A stretch of 64,000 nt of DNA from the NCBI GenBank assembly GCA_025618425.1, contig CM046836.1:19011243-19075242 (forward strand). Direction: 5' to 3'. This document shows, one piece after another, positions 35,697 through 47,163 of the stretch (its first letter is position 1; every line of letters begins with the position of its first letter). Source of the stretch: Heliocidaris tuberculata (lineage: Eukaryota > Echinodermata > Echinoidea > Camarodonta > Echinometridae). The notes under the pieces are model-generated. The model saw only the letters and a list, made by a program, of their open reading frames with translations, did no database searches and was not told where the DNA came from. The position numbers and the translations under genes were made by a program.

Positions 35697-36165
35697 TTAG
35701 ACCAAATGGTCATTATGCTATATGAAAATTAGACCAAATGATAAGAAGCCTAACTGGTTATTAGACGAATTGGATATTAGACCATATGACAGTTAGACTA
35801 AATGATAATTAGCCCAAATGGTTATTAGACTAAATGGAATTGGACCAAATGATAGGTAGACCATATGGTATTAGCCAAAGTAGGTGTAGCCCAAATGGAT
35901 ATTAGACTATGTGGCTTGTAGACAAAATGACTGTTAGACTATTTGGAAATAGACGAAGTGAAAATTTGCCGAAGTGAAAGTTAGCCCAAATGGGTTTTAG
36001 ACTAAATGGGGTTAGCCAAACTGGGTATTAGACGAATTGGTTATTAGGCCAAATGGAAATTAGACAAAATGGTAAGTAGACAAACTGGTTGTAGACAAAA
36101 TGAAGTTAGACCACGTGGAGTTCGACGAACTGATAATTAGACCAAGTGGTGGTAGACCAAGCGAC
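35697..36165 (-). repeat. 16-bp minisatellite, right arm
   Basis: About 29 units such as TTAGACCAAATGGTYATT, the inverse complement of the left array. Confidence 0.95.
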
Positions 36166-36239
36166 AGTGTACCGTACACACATCCCCAAAGCATTTCGCC
36201 TTTGTTTGTCATACTATATGTGCTTGATGATTGATAACT

Positions 36240-36620
36240 GCGCCGAAGTGTTTCACTATCGGTAATAAATAAACAAAGAGCATCGCGATGGTCGGCAATC
36301 TGGGCTACACAAGATCACCGACCTAAAGGAATGCTCGGCTAACGTTGCAAAGACTGAGGACTTGTCGTCGAAATGTCGCCCACCTTTGGACAATCGATTA
36401 AGGATCAGAAAAAAAAACGCAAATGGTTTTCGATGCAAAAAAAAAAGGAAAAACGAATTCCGGCCAACCAAAAACCTCGAGCAACTAGTAGTCGATCAAT
36501 AACAACCTTTAGAAGACTACCTAAACCTTTCTACGACCAATGACAACCAACTGGTTGTCGCTGGTCGGCGGTCGGTCGCCGCTCTAGTGTGACTGAGGCT
36601 TTATTTTCCTCATAGCCCTG
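36240..36620. other. No gene; possible old DNA-transposon end
   Basis: Contains CAACTGGTTGTCGCTGGTCG and CGGCGGTCGGTCGCCGCT, then CTAGTGTGACTGAGGC, a pattern seen at some transposon ends. No partner end is established. Confidence 0.3.
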
Positions 36621-36639
36621 CAGAGTCTTCACTTGGTTG

Positions 36640-36935
36640 CCTAGCTTACTCGCGGGGATCTACAACCCGGCCATCACCCCCACCCTCCTTTTCTCCTTTT
36701 CCTTAACGACAATCGACACCTGAAACAACGAATAATGTTCTTACACATAAAAAACACAAGGCATATTCTCCTGTCCGGGCTAAATTAGAAAGAATGTAAG
36801 CCCTTTAGAGGGAAAAGAAAATAGGCGCGTATGTAATTACTTTTATTATCAAATGAATTACCTCTCCTGTATGTTCGATTATTCCTGCATCGACTCCTAC
36901 AAGACATATATATCCGATTTATTTGCCTCATATCC
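36640..36935 (-). pseudogene. Decayed duplicate of GPCR exon 1 end and intron start
   Basis: This segment parallels 36985-37230 block by block: GGGATCTACAACCC, CACCTGAAACAACRAATAAT, GTCCGGGCTA, ATTATCAAATGAATTACCTC, then AGACATATATATCCGATT. The last part corresponds to exon 1 codons near TM2, but reading frame and donor context are lost. It is a local tandem duplication lying just inside intron 1. Confidence 0.7.
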
Positions 36936-37166
36936 CCCTTCCAACTGAATCCCCGCTTGGTAACCTCGCTTGCTCAGCGAGGATCTACACCCCGGTCATC
37001 ACCCCACCCTCATAAACACCTGAAACAACAAATAATGTTCTTACACATCAAAAATACAAGGCAGATTCACGGGTCCGGGCTATATTAAAAAGAATGTAAT
37101 CCCTTTAGGGGGAAAAGAAAAAAGAAAATAGGCGTATGCAATTACAATTATTATCAAATGAATTAC

Positions 37167-37472
37167 CTCGTATGAAGGTTTGAATAGGCCTCTTGTTATC
37201 ATTGTCAGACATATATACCCGATTCCGCCGCTCAGATCGGCGAGTATGAGATTGAAGGGGAAGATGTGATGTCGCTTTCGAAGTCGACGATGACAAGGAA
37301 TCAAGATGAGCGTGGTGGTCATCATGACCAAAGCGATGGCCAATGTGATTATCATTGTGTAATACAAAGGATTGTAGCAAGGTCTTAATTCACCGTCATC
37401 GGCTGACATCGATGACATCGGAACATTGAGATCATCATAGATGCTCGTGTTGATTGCTGATGAAGCATTCAT
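37167..37472 (-). CDS. Rhodopsin-type GPCR, exon 1 (N-terminus, TM1-TM2)
   Basis: The frame starts at the first ATG after an upstream stop and gives 102 codons. The N-terminus MNASSAINTSIYDD has two N-glycosylation sequons. TM1 spans roughly residues 33-56 (YYTMIITLAIALVMMTTTLI), followed by a basic loop (CHRRLRKRHH). TM2 holds FPFNLILADLSGG, with the conserved Asp of the LxxxD motif. The exon ends ...FKPSYE at a good donor, CGAG then GTAATT. It joins exon 2, some 17 kb away, in phase 0. With the other exons the receptor has at least 320 residues, normal for the family apart from an unplaced TM4. Two truncated copies of its 5' part lie upstream at 41.1 and 45.2 kb. The ligand is unknown. Confidence 0.85.
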
Positions 37473-37643
37473 ATTTTCGGAGACGAGTTGAATGCCGCCG
37501 TGATGTGACTTCGATGAGGTCTGTTCTTGAAATGAGGAGAATAGCGATTTAGTTTGATCACGCGGGGTTTCAACAAGCGTTAAATGACTGATTGCTGTTG
37601 ATGTGCACTAGGATTATTCATTTATTCATCGGCTTCGCATCAG

Positions 37644-37676
37644 ATCAAGGAGGTACTAAGCTAGTACCTCCTTGAT
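37644..37676. repeat. 15-bp-arm hairpin upstream of the GPCR
   Basis: ATCAAGGAGGTACTA and TAGTACCTCCTTGAT are perfect inverses around AGC. The same site in copies B and C has a mismatched version (GGAGGTACAAGGCTAGTACC). Confidence 0.9.
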
Positions 37677-37975
37677 AAGATTATAGAGGGATGACTTGAT
37701 GGTGCGATTGGTATCTAGAGCTGAACCAGGGGCGGATCCAGGATTCTGTATTTAAAAAAAAAAGTGGTTTTGGGTTTGGGGGTTTGGGGGGGGGGGTCAC
37801 AATTTGGAAAGTCTCTGACAAAAAAACGTGTCTTTTGGGGTCTGAAATTGAAATTGATTTTTTTTTTTTTTGATTATGGGGGCACATTTTTGTGAGTATA
37901 CTTAAGGTATGCTAGATTGGATATTAAAAGGTGGAAAGGTCCGGTTGTGCCTCCCCTTGAATCTAGCACTGGCCT

Positions 37976-38115
37976 GGGCCCTGTTTCATAAAACTTGTTA
38001 TCAATGACAAGTTGCAATAACGGTTATAAGCTACTGAAATCCTTGCATCTGATTGGCTGAGAGCATATTTGTCGGTAAAAATCACCGACAAGACACTTGA
38101 TGAAACGCCCCCCTG
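37976..38115. mobile_element. 140-bp MITE with CAGGG-type ends, in copy A
   Basis: Inverted ends around GTTTCAT/ATGAAAC. The centre reads GCATCTGATTGGCTGAGAGC. Homologous members sit at 41680-41820 and 45802-45942. No clear target duplication. Confidence 0.6.
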
Positions 38116-39428
38116 AACAACTATAGGCCTGAGATAGGTAAGTTGGGTTTTTTCTCGAAAAAAGGTTGCAGTGTAATTTTTTTTTCATTCCCGTCTCTGC
38201 TGTTGATATAGTAGATATATCAGATAAGGTCAAGAATATAATTTTTCAAAGATTTCTGACCAAATTGATTCCAAAGATTTTCAGGGGATAACCACTAGCG
38301 TAGCTGAGGGGGGGGGGCAGAGTGCCCCCCTGACAACATTTCCTCGATTTTTTTTGTTTGTTGTTGTTGTTTGCTTGTCAGAGAATTATGGAGGAAAACA
38401 TGTGATAACCATCCCCCGCCCCCCACTGAGCGACCTTTTTTGAGGGCTGGAATAAAAAAAAAAACAGTTGTCGTACCCCCCCCCCCCCCCCCCCCGAGCG
38501 AGTTTTGGAGGGCTGGCGATAAGAAAAAAAATTAGGTTTTACAAAATGTTTTTTTTTTAAATAGTTTTGATTCTGAAGTGAAAAAATACATACATGCATA
38601 CATTGGGTATTAGTATATTAAATCAGTGTTACAGACAAATCGAGCATAATTATGTATACCCAATTAACTGGCAAGATGAAAAATTCATTTCAACGTGTTA
38701 TTTCATAATCTGATCGGAAGTTAATTTTTACGCATTTTTGCTCATATTTCAAGTATTATTAGGTACTCAGACATCCTATAAAAACATAATACCACATTGC
38801 AGAAAACATATTCAATTCTCGATGCTACTGCATAATGAATAATATTTTGGAGGTGAAAGTCCGTGTTTTATTTCTCTTTCAGTGTATGTGTGAACCGTCT
38901 TCGTTATTTGATCTACTTTTTCTTTTCTTTCTTTATTTATGCCTATAGCCCTTGGCCTAATTAGCCTTGGCCTTGAGGTTTCAAGCCTTAACTTTAGCCT
39001 TGGCCTTGGTGGTCAAAGCCTTGGCCTTGAGGGTTTGGGCCTTGAATACAACACTGGTATGTAGAAGAATTATGCTAGTGCTATGTTAATTGGGAGGGGG
39101 TATCAAAATGTATTTCCTCCAGAAAGTTCTAATTCAACAAAAGTGCCTTTTCCGCGCTGAAAAGTTTTCGTCCTTGAGCTAAACGTAAGTGCCCTGTATG
39201 CTTTCATATTTTATTCTATAACTGATAATTATAGTTAATGCCAATCTTTTCAAATAAAGATATTGCCATTTTATATATGTATTACCCCCCCCCCCCCCCC
39301 TCCCCGCCCCCGGGTTAAAGAATCCTGGATTCGCCTTCATGACCACCATTCATATATGAACACGTTATTAGATTAGTAGAGAATGATAGGTAGATTGAGA
39401 GGCAGATAGACAGACAGGCTGACAGAAT

Positions 39429-39459
<31 letters not shown>

Positions 39460-41103
39460 ATTACCTTTGCCGAAAAGGTAATGCTGGTCCAGAACAACAA
39501 CAACAACAACAAAAACCCCTACAAACACAAAAAAGCTACAACAACAAAAACATTAGCGAGCGAGGGCAGTTGGCACTTTTCCATCATATTGATTTAATTT
39601 TGTTACAAATATGAGTTTTCGCCAAATGAATTTTAAAAAGCATTGCTCCATTAATTATTTCGCTGCCAAAGCTCATATCATGGTCGTTAAAAATTTAACA
39701 TCGATTTTCGTCAGACAGTCATATAATAATTATATATACTACTAGCAGGTAAGCCAGCCAGCTGTGTTTAGATCAATAGTACCGTATATTCCAATAATCA
39801 AGTGAATAAAGCGGTAATGTGTTATTTTTATTTAATTATTTTTACAACATGTGAGTATGTGTTATTCAGTCATATCAATTTTCGTCATTTCATAATATAT
39901 GAATATATTGTAATGTTACCGTTATTTATTATATGTTGTCATATTATTTTATATTATTTTTGTTTTCAATTGAATCAAGTTTTTTATTTTGATAAATGGT
40001 GTTTTTTTATTACAAATTTCGCTGGTGATTATTGTGTTATTTTTTATTTAGATATTTATTTTTTGACAACATGTACTGTGGATTATTCATGTCCTCTCAT
40101 CTGTTCATCCAAATCTTGCATGAGTTCTGAAGAAAATACATTTTCATTTTGATGAAGACTAAATGACGATTGTTTTACTTTATGAATGACTGAATAATGA
40201 TATTTATTTATGTTACGTCGGCCCTGTGGCCTGTGGATGACACCCGATCTCATTTACACCTGGGCGGGATTCTCGCACACAGAGCATGGATATAATTATG
40301 TTCGAAAAGTATATCCATGAATAGAGCTAGAGTGAGCGATTTGATCTTGCCATGTTTCTGTGGTTTAATACTCAGAGAAATTAAGGCCATAAAAACATAA
40401 CACGCATAATTAGCGGTACGCCCCTTGTAAAGGATGCAAAAATTAGAAGAAAAAAAAAGAATTTTTTGTCATTTTCTTTCCAGGGGATTATGCCCCTTAT
40501 AAGTCTTGGGAGGACCGACGGATTGACCTTTCCCTACCGTAACCCCTCCCCCACCCCATCGGCCTCCCGTCACCCCAGCGCGAGGCTTAGTATCCTATAC
40601 GTATTCATATCATAGTGAAATATTTTCGAAAGAAATTTTGGTGGGGGGGGGGGGGGGGCTCCTTCTTTACACCGTGGCAACCGATATTCCTAAGTGAAAT
40701 AAAGAATCCTAAAATATGAAGTGGCCGAAATCCCCCCCCCCCCCTCTTTTTTTTTTTTTTTTTTTTTACATCTAACAGTTACATGTTCCTCCCGGCTTCA
40801 CCCCTGTCTCACTGAACATCAACCCCCACAAAAAAAAAAAAAAAAAAAAAAAACAGCTGTATCACAGAAAGAATTAAGTTCAACTAAGAAACAGCCCCCC
40901 CCCCCCAAAAAAAAAAAAAAAAAAAAAAAAAAAAACACCAAAAAACAAACTAAAACTTTGAAAGTTCAATTTATAAAGTAATGGAATGCTTACAAAAATC
41001 AAACTTCAAAAGGAGCCGAATTTTCACAAATAAAAGGCAGAAAAGGTTACGGGCACCTGAATCGATCCGAATCGATCGCGACGACCGCCCCCCCCCCCCC
41101 CCC

Positions 41104-41156
41104 GATGTTTCATTATAATAATCGATGCTTGTGCTGATTGCTGACTTGGCATTCAT
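41104..41156 (-). pseudogene. Truncated GPCR exon 1 copy (unit B)
   Basis: Reads MNAKSAISTSIDYYNETS, matching the N-terminus of the intact exon (MNASSAINTSIYDD), then runs into poly-G on the coding strand. TM1 and TM2 are absent, so no receptor can be made from this copy. Leader sequence upstream is conserved. Confidence 0.75.
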
Positions 41157-41679
41157 TTTTTTCGAAGACGAGTTGAACGCCGCCGTGATGTAAGTTCGAT
41201 GTAGTCTGTTCTTGAAATGAGGAGGATAGCGATTAAGTTTGAACATGCAGGGTTTGGTTTCAACAAGCATTAAATGATGATTGCTGTTGGATTGATATGG
41301 TGATGTGCACTATGATTATTCATGTATTCATCGGCTTCGCATCAGATCAAGGAGGTACAAGGCTAGTACCTACTTGATCAGATTATAGAGGGATGACTTG
41401 ATGTGCGATTGGTATCTAGAGCTGAAACGGGTGAATCCAGGATTCTGTATTTGAGAAAAAGTTTGTTTTTGTTTTGTTTTTTGTTGTTTTTTTTTTTTGG
41501 GGGGGGGTCATAACTTGGAAAGTCTCTGATAAAAAAAGGTGTTTTTTTGGGGTCTAAAATTGAAATTGAACCTTTTTAATTATGGGGGCACATTTTTGTG
41601 AGTATACTTAAGGTATGCTTGATTGGATATTAAAAGGTGGCAAGGTCCGGTTGTGCCTCCCCTTGAATCCAGCACTGGC

Positions 41680-41820
41680 CAGGGCCCTGTTTCATAAAAC
41701 TTGTCATCAATGGCAAGTTGCAATAACTGTTATAAGCTACTGAAATCCTTGCATCTGATTGGCTGAGAGCAAATTTGTCGGTAAAAATCACCGACAGGAC
41801 ACTTGATCAAACGCCCCCTG
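41680..41820. mobile_element. 141-bp MITE in copy B (uninterrupted)
   Basis: Starts CAGGGCCCTGTTTCAT and ends AACGCCCCCTG. The following AACAACTAGG shows the undisturbed site of the hAT-like insertion found in copy C. Confidence 0.7.
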
Positions 41821-44800
41821 AACAACTAGGCCTGAGATACAGGTAAGTTGTTTTTTCTCGAAAAAAGGTTGCGGTGTAATTTTTTTTTCATTCCCGTGTC
41901 TGCTGTTGACATAGTAGATATACAAGATAAGGTCAAGAATATAATTTTCAAAGATTTCTGACCAAACTGATTTCAAAGATTGTCAGGGGGTAACACATTA
42001 CGATCCTTATAAGTTATGTAGTACAATTACGGTAGAAAAATCGGGAGTGGGTAGGGGATATGTCCCTCGGTCCCTAAGAATTTCAACTCAACTAAAGAGC
42101 CCCTTCCACTGTGCTGTACTCGAAATGCCCTGTATGTCTTATTCTTCTCTTTCATGACAGTGGCAGGTATCAACTTTTTTCAAATACGGTAATCTCAACT
42201 ATGTACACCCCCCCCCCCCCCGTTAAAGAATCCTGGATCATTCACATATGAAGAAACGTTAGAGAGAGAGAGAGACCAGTTGCCAATTTTCCATTATCTT
42301 AATTTCATTTTAATATAAATCGCCATATCATAGCAGCCTAAAACGTGTTTTCTCTAAATATATGTTGCAAAGCTGCCAAAAAGCTCATATCATGGTCATT
42401 AAAAATTCAACATCGATTTCCGTCACAATATTGGTGGAATAAGATCTTTATTTGAATTTTACACATTACCAACGACACCGGGAGGGGAGGGGGCGGGGTT
42501 GAAACAGTTTTATCCTTGTATGTAGCAGTGTTGTAGTGCCTTGATGCTTGGTCTTGGTCATGGATGCCTTGCCTTAGCCTTGGCCTTGAGGGTTCCAAGC
42601 CTTGATCATCTCCAGAAAATTCAAGGCATTTTCAAGGCATTTTCAAGGCATGTGGATTTTTCCTATTAACCTTGTGTAATTTGTATCTTTTACTCTGGCT
42701 TGTTCCAGGAAGGAGAAAGTTCTAAAGTCTGTTCAGATAAACACGTCTTAAGCATTCAAAGCCTATGCTTCATCATTTCATCAAAGTTTTTATTTCTAAT
42801 TACCTGATAGCAGTAATTATACCAAGTGCAACTTTGTGCAACTGCTTATCTCTCTGAAGTGTCGTGAAACAGGGAAAAGGTTTTACAATTTATTTTTTTT
42901 TACATATTTTAGATTCTGAAGTAAAAAAAATACATACATGCGTACATGGGTATTAGTATATTAGATCAGTGTTACAGACAAATCGAGCATAATTATGTAT
43001 ACCCAACTGGCAACTTGAAAAATCCATTTCGACGTGTTATTTCATAATCTGATCGGAAGTTAATTCTTACGCATTTTTGCTCATATTTCAAGTATATTGA
43101 GATACTCAGACATCCTATAAAAACAGAAAACCACTATTACAGAAACATATTCGATTCTTGATGCTACTTCATAATGAACAATATTTTGGAGGTGAAAGTC
43201 CGTGTTTTATTTCTCTTTCAGTGTATGTGTGAACCGCCTTCGTTATTTGATTTACTTTTTCTTTGATCTACTTTAGGCCTTGGCCTAATTAGCCTTGGCC
43301 TTGAGGTTTCAAGCCTTAACCTTAGCCTTGGCCTTGGTGGTCAAAGCCTTGGCCTTGAGGTTTGGGCCTTGAATACAACACTGGTATGTAGAAGAATTAT
43401 GCTAGTGCTATGTTAATTGGGAGGGGGTATCAAAATGTATTTCCTCCAGAAAGTTCTAATTCAACAAAAAGTGCCTTTTCCGCGCTGAAAAGTTTTCGTC
43501 CTTGAGCTAAACGTAAGTGCCCTGTATGCTTTCATATTTTATTCTATAACTGATAATTATAGTTAATGCCAATCTTTTCAAATAAAGATATTGCCATTTT
43601 ACATATGTATTACCCCCCCCCCCCCCCCCCCCCGGGTTAAAGAATCCTGGATTCGCCTTCATGACCACCATTCATATATGAACACGTTATTAGATTAGCA
43701 GAGAATGATAGGTAGATTGAGAGGCAGATAGACAGACAGGCTGACAGAATGAGAGAGAGAGAGAGAGAGATTATCATTACCTTTTCCGAAAAGGTAATGC
43801 TGGTCCAGGACAACAACAACAACAACAAAAAACCCTACAAACACAAAAAAGCTACAACAACAAAAAACATTAGCGAGCGAGGGCAGTTGGCACTTTTCCA
43901 TCATATTGATTTAATTTTGTTACAAATAGATGAGTTTTCGCCAAATGAATTTTAAAAAGCATTGCTCCATTAATTATTTCGCTGCCAAAGCTCATATCAT
44001 GGTCGTTAAAAATTTAACATCGATTTTCGTCAGACAGTCATATATATAATTATATATATATATACTAGCTGAAGCAGCCCGTGAACATATCATCCACGGG
44101 CGCTAGCTGTGTTTATGATCAATCACAGTACCGTATTTTTTGTCACAATAATCAAGTGAATAAAGAAAAAAGTCGGGTAATGTGTTATTTTTTTATTATT
44201 ATTATTTACAACATGTGAGTATGTGTTATTCATCCAAATCTTGCATGAGTTCTGAAGAAAATACATTTTCATCTTGATGAAGACTAAATGACGATTGTTT
44301 TACTTTATGAATGACTGAATAATGATATTTATTTATGTTACGTCGGCCCTGTGGCCTGTGGATGACACACGATCTCATTTACACCTGGGCGGGATTCTCG
44401 CACACAGAGCATGGATATAATTATGTTCGAAAAGTATATCCATGAATAGAGCTAGAGTGAGCGATTTGATCTTGCCATGTTTCTGTGGTTTAATACTCAG
44501 AGAAATTAAGGCCATAAAAACATAACATGCATAATTAGCGGTACGCCCCTTGTAAAGGATGCAAAAATTAGAAAAAAAAAGAAGAATTTATTGTCATTTT
44601 CTTTCCAGGGGATTATGGCCCCCTTATAAGTCTTGGGAGGACCGACGGATTGACCTTTCCCTACCGTAACCCCTCCCCCACCCCATCGGCCTCCCGTCAC
44701 CCCCAGCGCGAGGCTTAGTATCCTATACGTATTCAGATCATAGTGGAATATTTTCGAAGGAAATTTTGGTGGGGGGGGGCGCTCCTTCTTTACACCGTGG

Positions 44801-45221
44801 CAACCGATATTCCTAAGTGAAATAAAGAATCCTAAAATATGAAGTGGCCGAAATCCCCCCCCCCCCCTTTTTTTTTTTTTTTTTACATCTAACAGTTACA
44901 TGTTCCTCGCGGCTTCACCCTGTCTCACTGAACACAACACCCCCACAAAAAAAAAAAACAAAAAAACAAAACAAAACAGTTGTATCACAGAAAGAATTAA
45001 GTTCAACTAAGAAACAGCCCCCCCCCCCCAAAAAAAAAAAAAAAAAAAAAAAACACCAACAAACAAACAAAAACTTTGAAAGTTCAATTTATAAAGTAAT
45101 GGAATGCTTACAAAAATCAAACTTCCAAAAGAGCCGAATTTTCACAAATAAAAGGCAGAAAAGGTTACGGGCACCTGAATCGATCCGAATCGATCGCGAC
45201 GACCGCCCCCCCCCCCCCCCC

Positions 45222-45274
45222 GATGTTTCATTATAATAATCGATGCTTGTGCTGATTGCTGACTTGGCATTCAT
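45222..45274 (-). pseudogene. Truncated GPCR exon 1 copy (unit C)
   Basis: Same MNAKSAISTSIDYYNETS reading as copy B, again ending at a poly-C/poly-G run. Not functional as a receptor exon. Confidence 0.75.
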
Positions 45275-45944
45275 TTTTTTCGAAGACGAGTTGAACGCCG
45301 CCGTGATGTGAGTTCGGTGTAGTCTGTTCTTGAAATGAGGAGGATAGCGATTAAGTTTGAACATGCAGGGTTTGGTTTCAACAAGCATTAAATGATGATT
45401 ACTGTTGGATTGATATGATGATGTGCACTATGATTATTCATTTATTCATCGGCTTCGCATCAGATCAAGGAGGTACAAGGCTAGTACCTACTTGATCAGA
45501 TTATAGAGGGATGACTTGATGTGCGATTGGTATCTAGAGCTGAAACAGGGTGAATCCAGTATTCTGTATTTGAGAAAAAGTTTGTTTTTGTTTTGTTTTG
45601 TTTTGTTGTTGTTGTTTTTTTTTTGGGGGGGGTCATAACTTGGAAAGTCTCTGACAAAAAAAGTGTCTTTTGGGGTCTAAAATTGAAATTGAACCTTTTT
45701 AATTATGGGGGCACATTTTTGTGAGTATACTTAAGGTATGCTTGATTGGATATTAAAAGTGGCAAGGTCCGGTTGTGCCTCCCCTTGAATCCAGCACTGG
45801 CCAGGGCCCTGTTTCATAAAACTTGTCATCAATGGCAAGTTGCAATAACTGTTATAAGCTAATGAAATCCTTGCATCTGATTGGCTGAGAGCAAATTTGT
45901 CGGTAAAAATCACCGACAGGACACTTGATGAAACGCCCCCTGAA

Positions 45945-46669
45945 CAGGGTTGCCAGATCGTGGCTAGTCTTCACGGCCAAACTCAACCTATTTTACGGCC
46001 AAATTCGGCCAAACTATTTTTTTTCACGGCCAAATTTCACGGCCAAATTATATCACCTAGAAATAAAATTAGGTATACCCCTATACTCAAATTCATTGTC
46101 TTCTGCACTCCCCCTAAGTTTACAATAAAGCCTGCTTAAATAGTTTGACATGATAGTGAGCGACAACATGCAAGTTTCTGTATTTGAGTCTAAGAATTGT
46201 GAGCGTCACGTCATCAGCTCGACGCTTTTGGACCCTACCACTAATGATAGGGTTCATATCAGCCCAGGGGAGCGTTTCATGAAAGGACTTAAGTCGGATA
46301 TTTTATCCGACAAATTTGCTCTCAGCCAATCAGATGCAAGGATATCAGTACCTTATAACAGTTGGATAAACAATCCGACAAGTCCTTTCATGGAACGCTC
46401 CCCTGGTTCACAAATTCACACGCCGTGCAGACGCGCGCATGCACACCCTATTGCATTTTTACATATTTCAAGTGATTTTCTGGTAACATTTCCTATCGAT
46501 TTTGAAAAAAGGCCAGAAATAAAAATTCACGGCCAAGATTTCTGTTTTAACGGCCAGAATACGGCCAAATTTTTTTGGCCGTGAAATAATTTTTTTTCAC
46601 GGCCAAACTAAATTTTATACGGCCAAATTTCTGGAATCTGGCCGGAAAAAAGGCCAAATGGCAACCCTG
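45945..46669. mobile_element. hAT-like non-autonomous transposon, 725 bp
   Basis: Ends are inverse: CAGGGTTGCCA at left and TGGCAACCCTG at right. CCCCTGAA is duplicated exactly on both sides (45937-45944 and 46670-46677), an 8-bp duplication as made by hAT transposases. Copy B has one CCCCTGAA and no insert at the same site. The interior repeats CACGGCCAAA many times near both ends in both orientations. No transposase is encoded. Confidence 0.92.
46265..46405. mobile_element. 141-bp MITE nested in the hAT-like element
   Basis: CAGGGGAGCGTTTCATGAAA and TTTCATGGAACGCTCCCCTG are inverse ends. The core reads GCTCTCAGCCAATCAGATGC, the inverse of the MITE core at 45802-45942, so both belong to one family. 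Confidence 0.8.
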
Positions 46670-47127
46670 CCCCTGAACAACTAGGCCTGAGATACAGGTA
46701 AGTTGTTTTTTTTTCTCGAAAAAAGGTTGCGGTGTAATTTTTTTTTCATTCCCGTGTCTGCTGTTGACATAGTAGATATACAAGATAAGGTCAAGAATAT
46801 AATTTTCAAAGATTTCTGACCAAACTGATTTCAAAGATTGTCAGGGGGTAACACATTACGATCCTTATAAGTTATGTAGTACAATTATGGTAGAAAATCG
46901 GGAGTGGGTAGGGGATATGTCCCTCGGTCCCTAAGAATTTCAACTCAACTAAAGAGCCCCTTCCACTGTGCTGTACCCGAAATGCCCTGTATGTCTTATT
47001 CTTCTCTTTCATGACAGTGGCAGGTATCAACTTTTTTCAAATACGGTAATCTCAACTATGTACACCCCCCCCCCCCCCCCCCGTTAAAGAATCCTGGATC
47101 ATTCACATATGAAGAAACGTTAGAAAG

Positions 47128-47163
<36 letters not shown>

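Larger units (their letters stand above)
23745..36165. mobile_element. Giant TU/foldback-like element with mirrored repeat arms
   Basis: Three modules appear in mirror order at both ends. From outside in they are: a 16-bp minisatellite (23745-24225 and 35697-36165, inverted); a 55-bp-type repeat containing CATATTCGATATTCGG (24767-24900 and 34656-34830, inverted); and about five copies of a 183-bp satellite (24900-25990 and 33715-34655, inverted). The mirror centre is near 29.9 kb for each module. The inner spacer of about 7.7 kb holds unrelated repeats and no transposase. TU elements of sea urchins are known foldback transposons whose inverted arms have an outer domain of short tandem repeats, which is the closest known architecture. 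No target duplication is identified, so mobility is inferred. Confidence 0.6.
37437..41103. repeat. Direct duplication unit, copy A (3.7 kb)
   Basis: Runs from GPCR exon 1 and its leader to just before the exon fragment of copy B. It shares with B and C the hairpin, a 140-bp MITE, GAGGTGAAAGTCCGT, AGCCTTGGCCTTGAGG, CCTGGATTCGCCTTCATGAC and the GA repeat. It lacks about 0.9 kb present in B and C near its middle (B: 41990-42880). Confidence 0.85.
41104..45221. repeat. Direct duplication unit, copy B (4.1 kb)
   Basis: Nearly identical to copy C along most of its length and more distant from A. It contains the 0.9-kb segment missing from A and lacks a 240-bp segment present in A (about 39868-40106). 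Confidence 0.9.

Noticed and set aside
39802..40152. 116-codon AT-rich hydrophobic frame
   Set aside because: Lies in copy A only. Copy B has a 240-bp deletion through it, and composition explains the hydrophobic residues.
40971..45388. Two 99-codon frames containing MNAKSAISTS as separate genes
   Set aside because: They combine an untranslated leader, a truncated GPCR exon and poly-G; no transmembrane segment follows.
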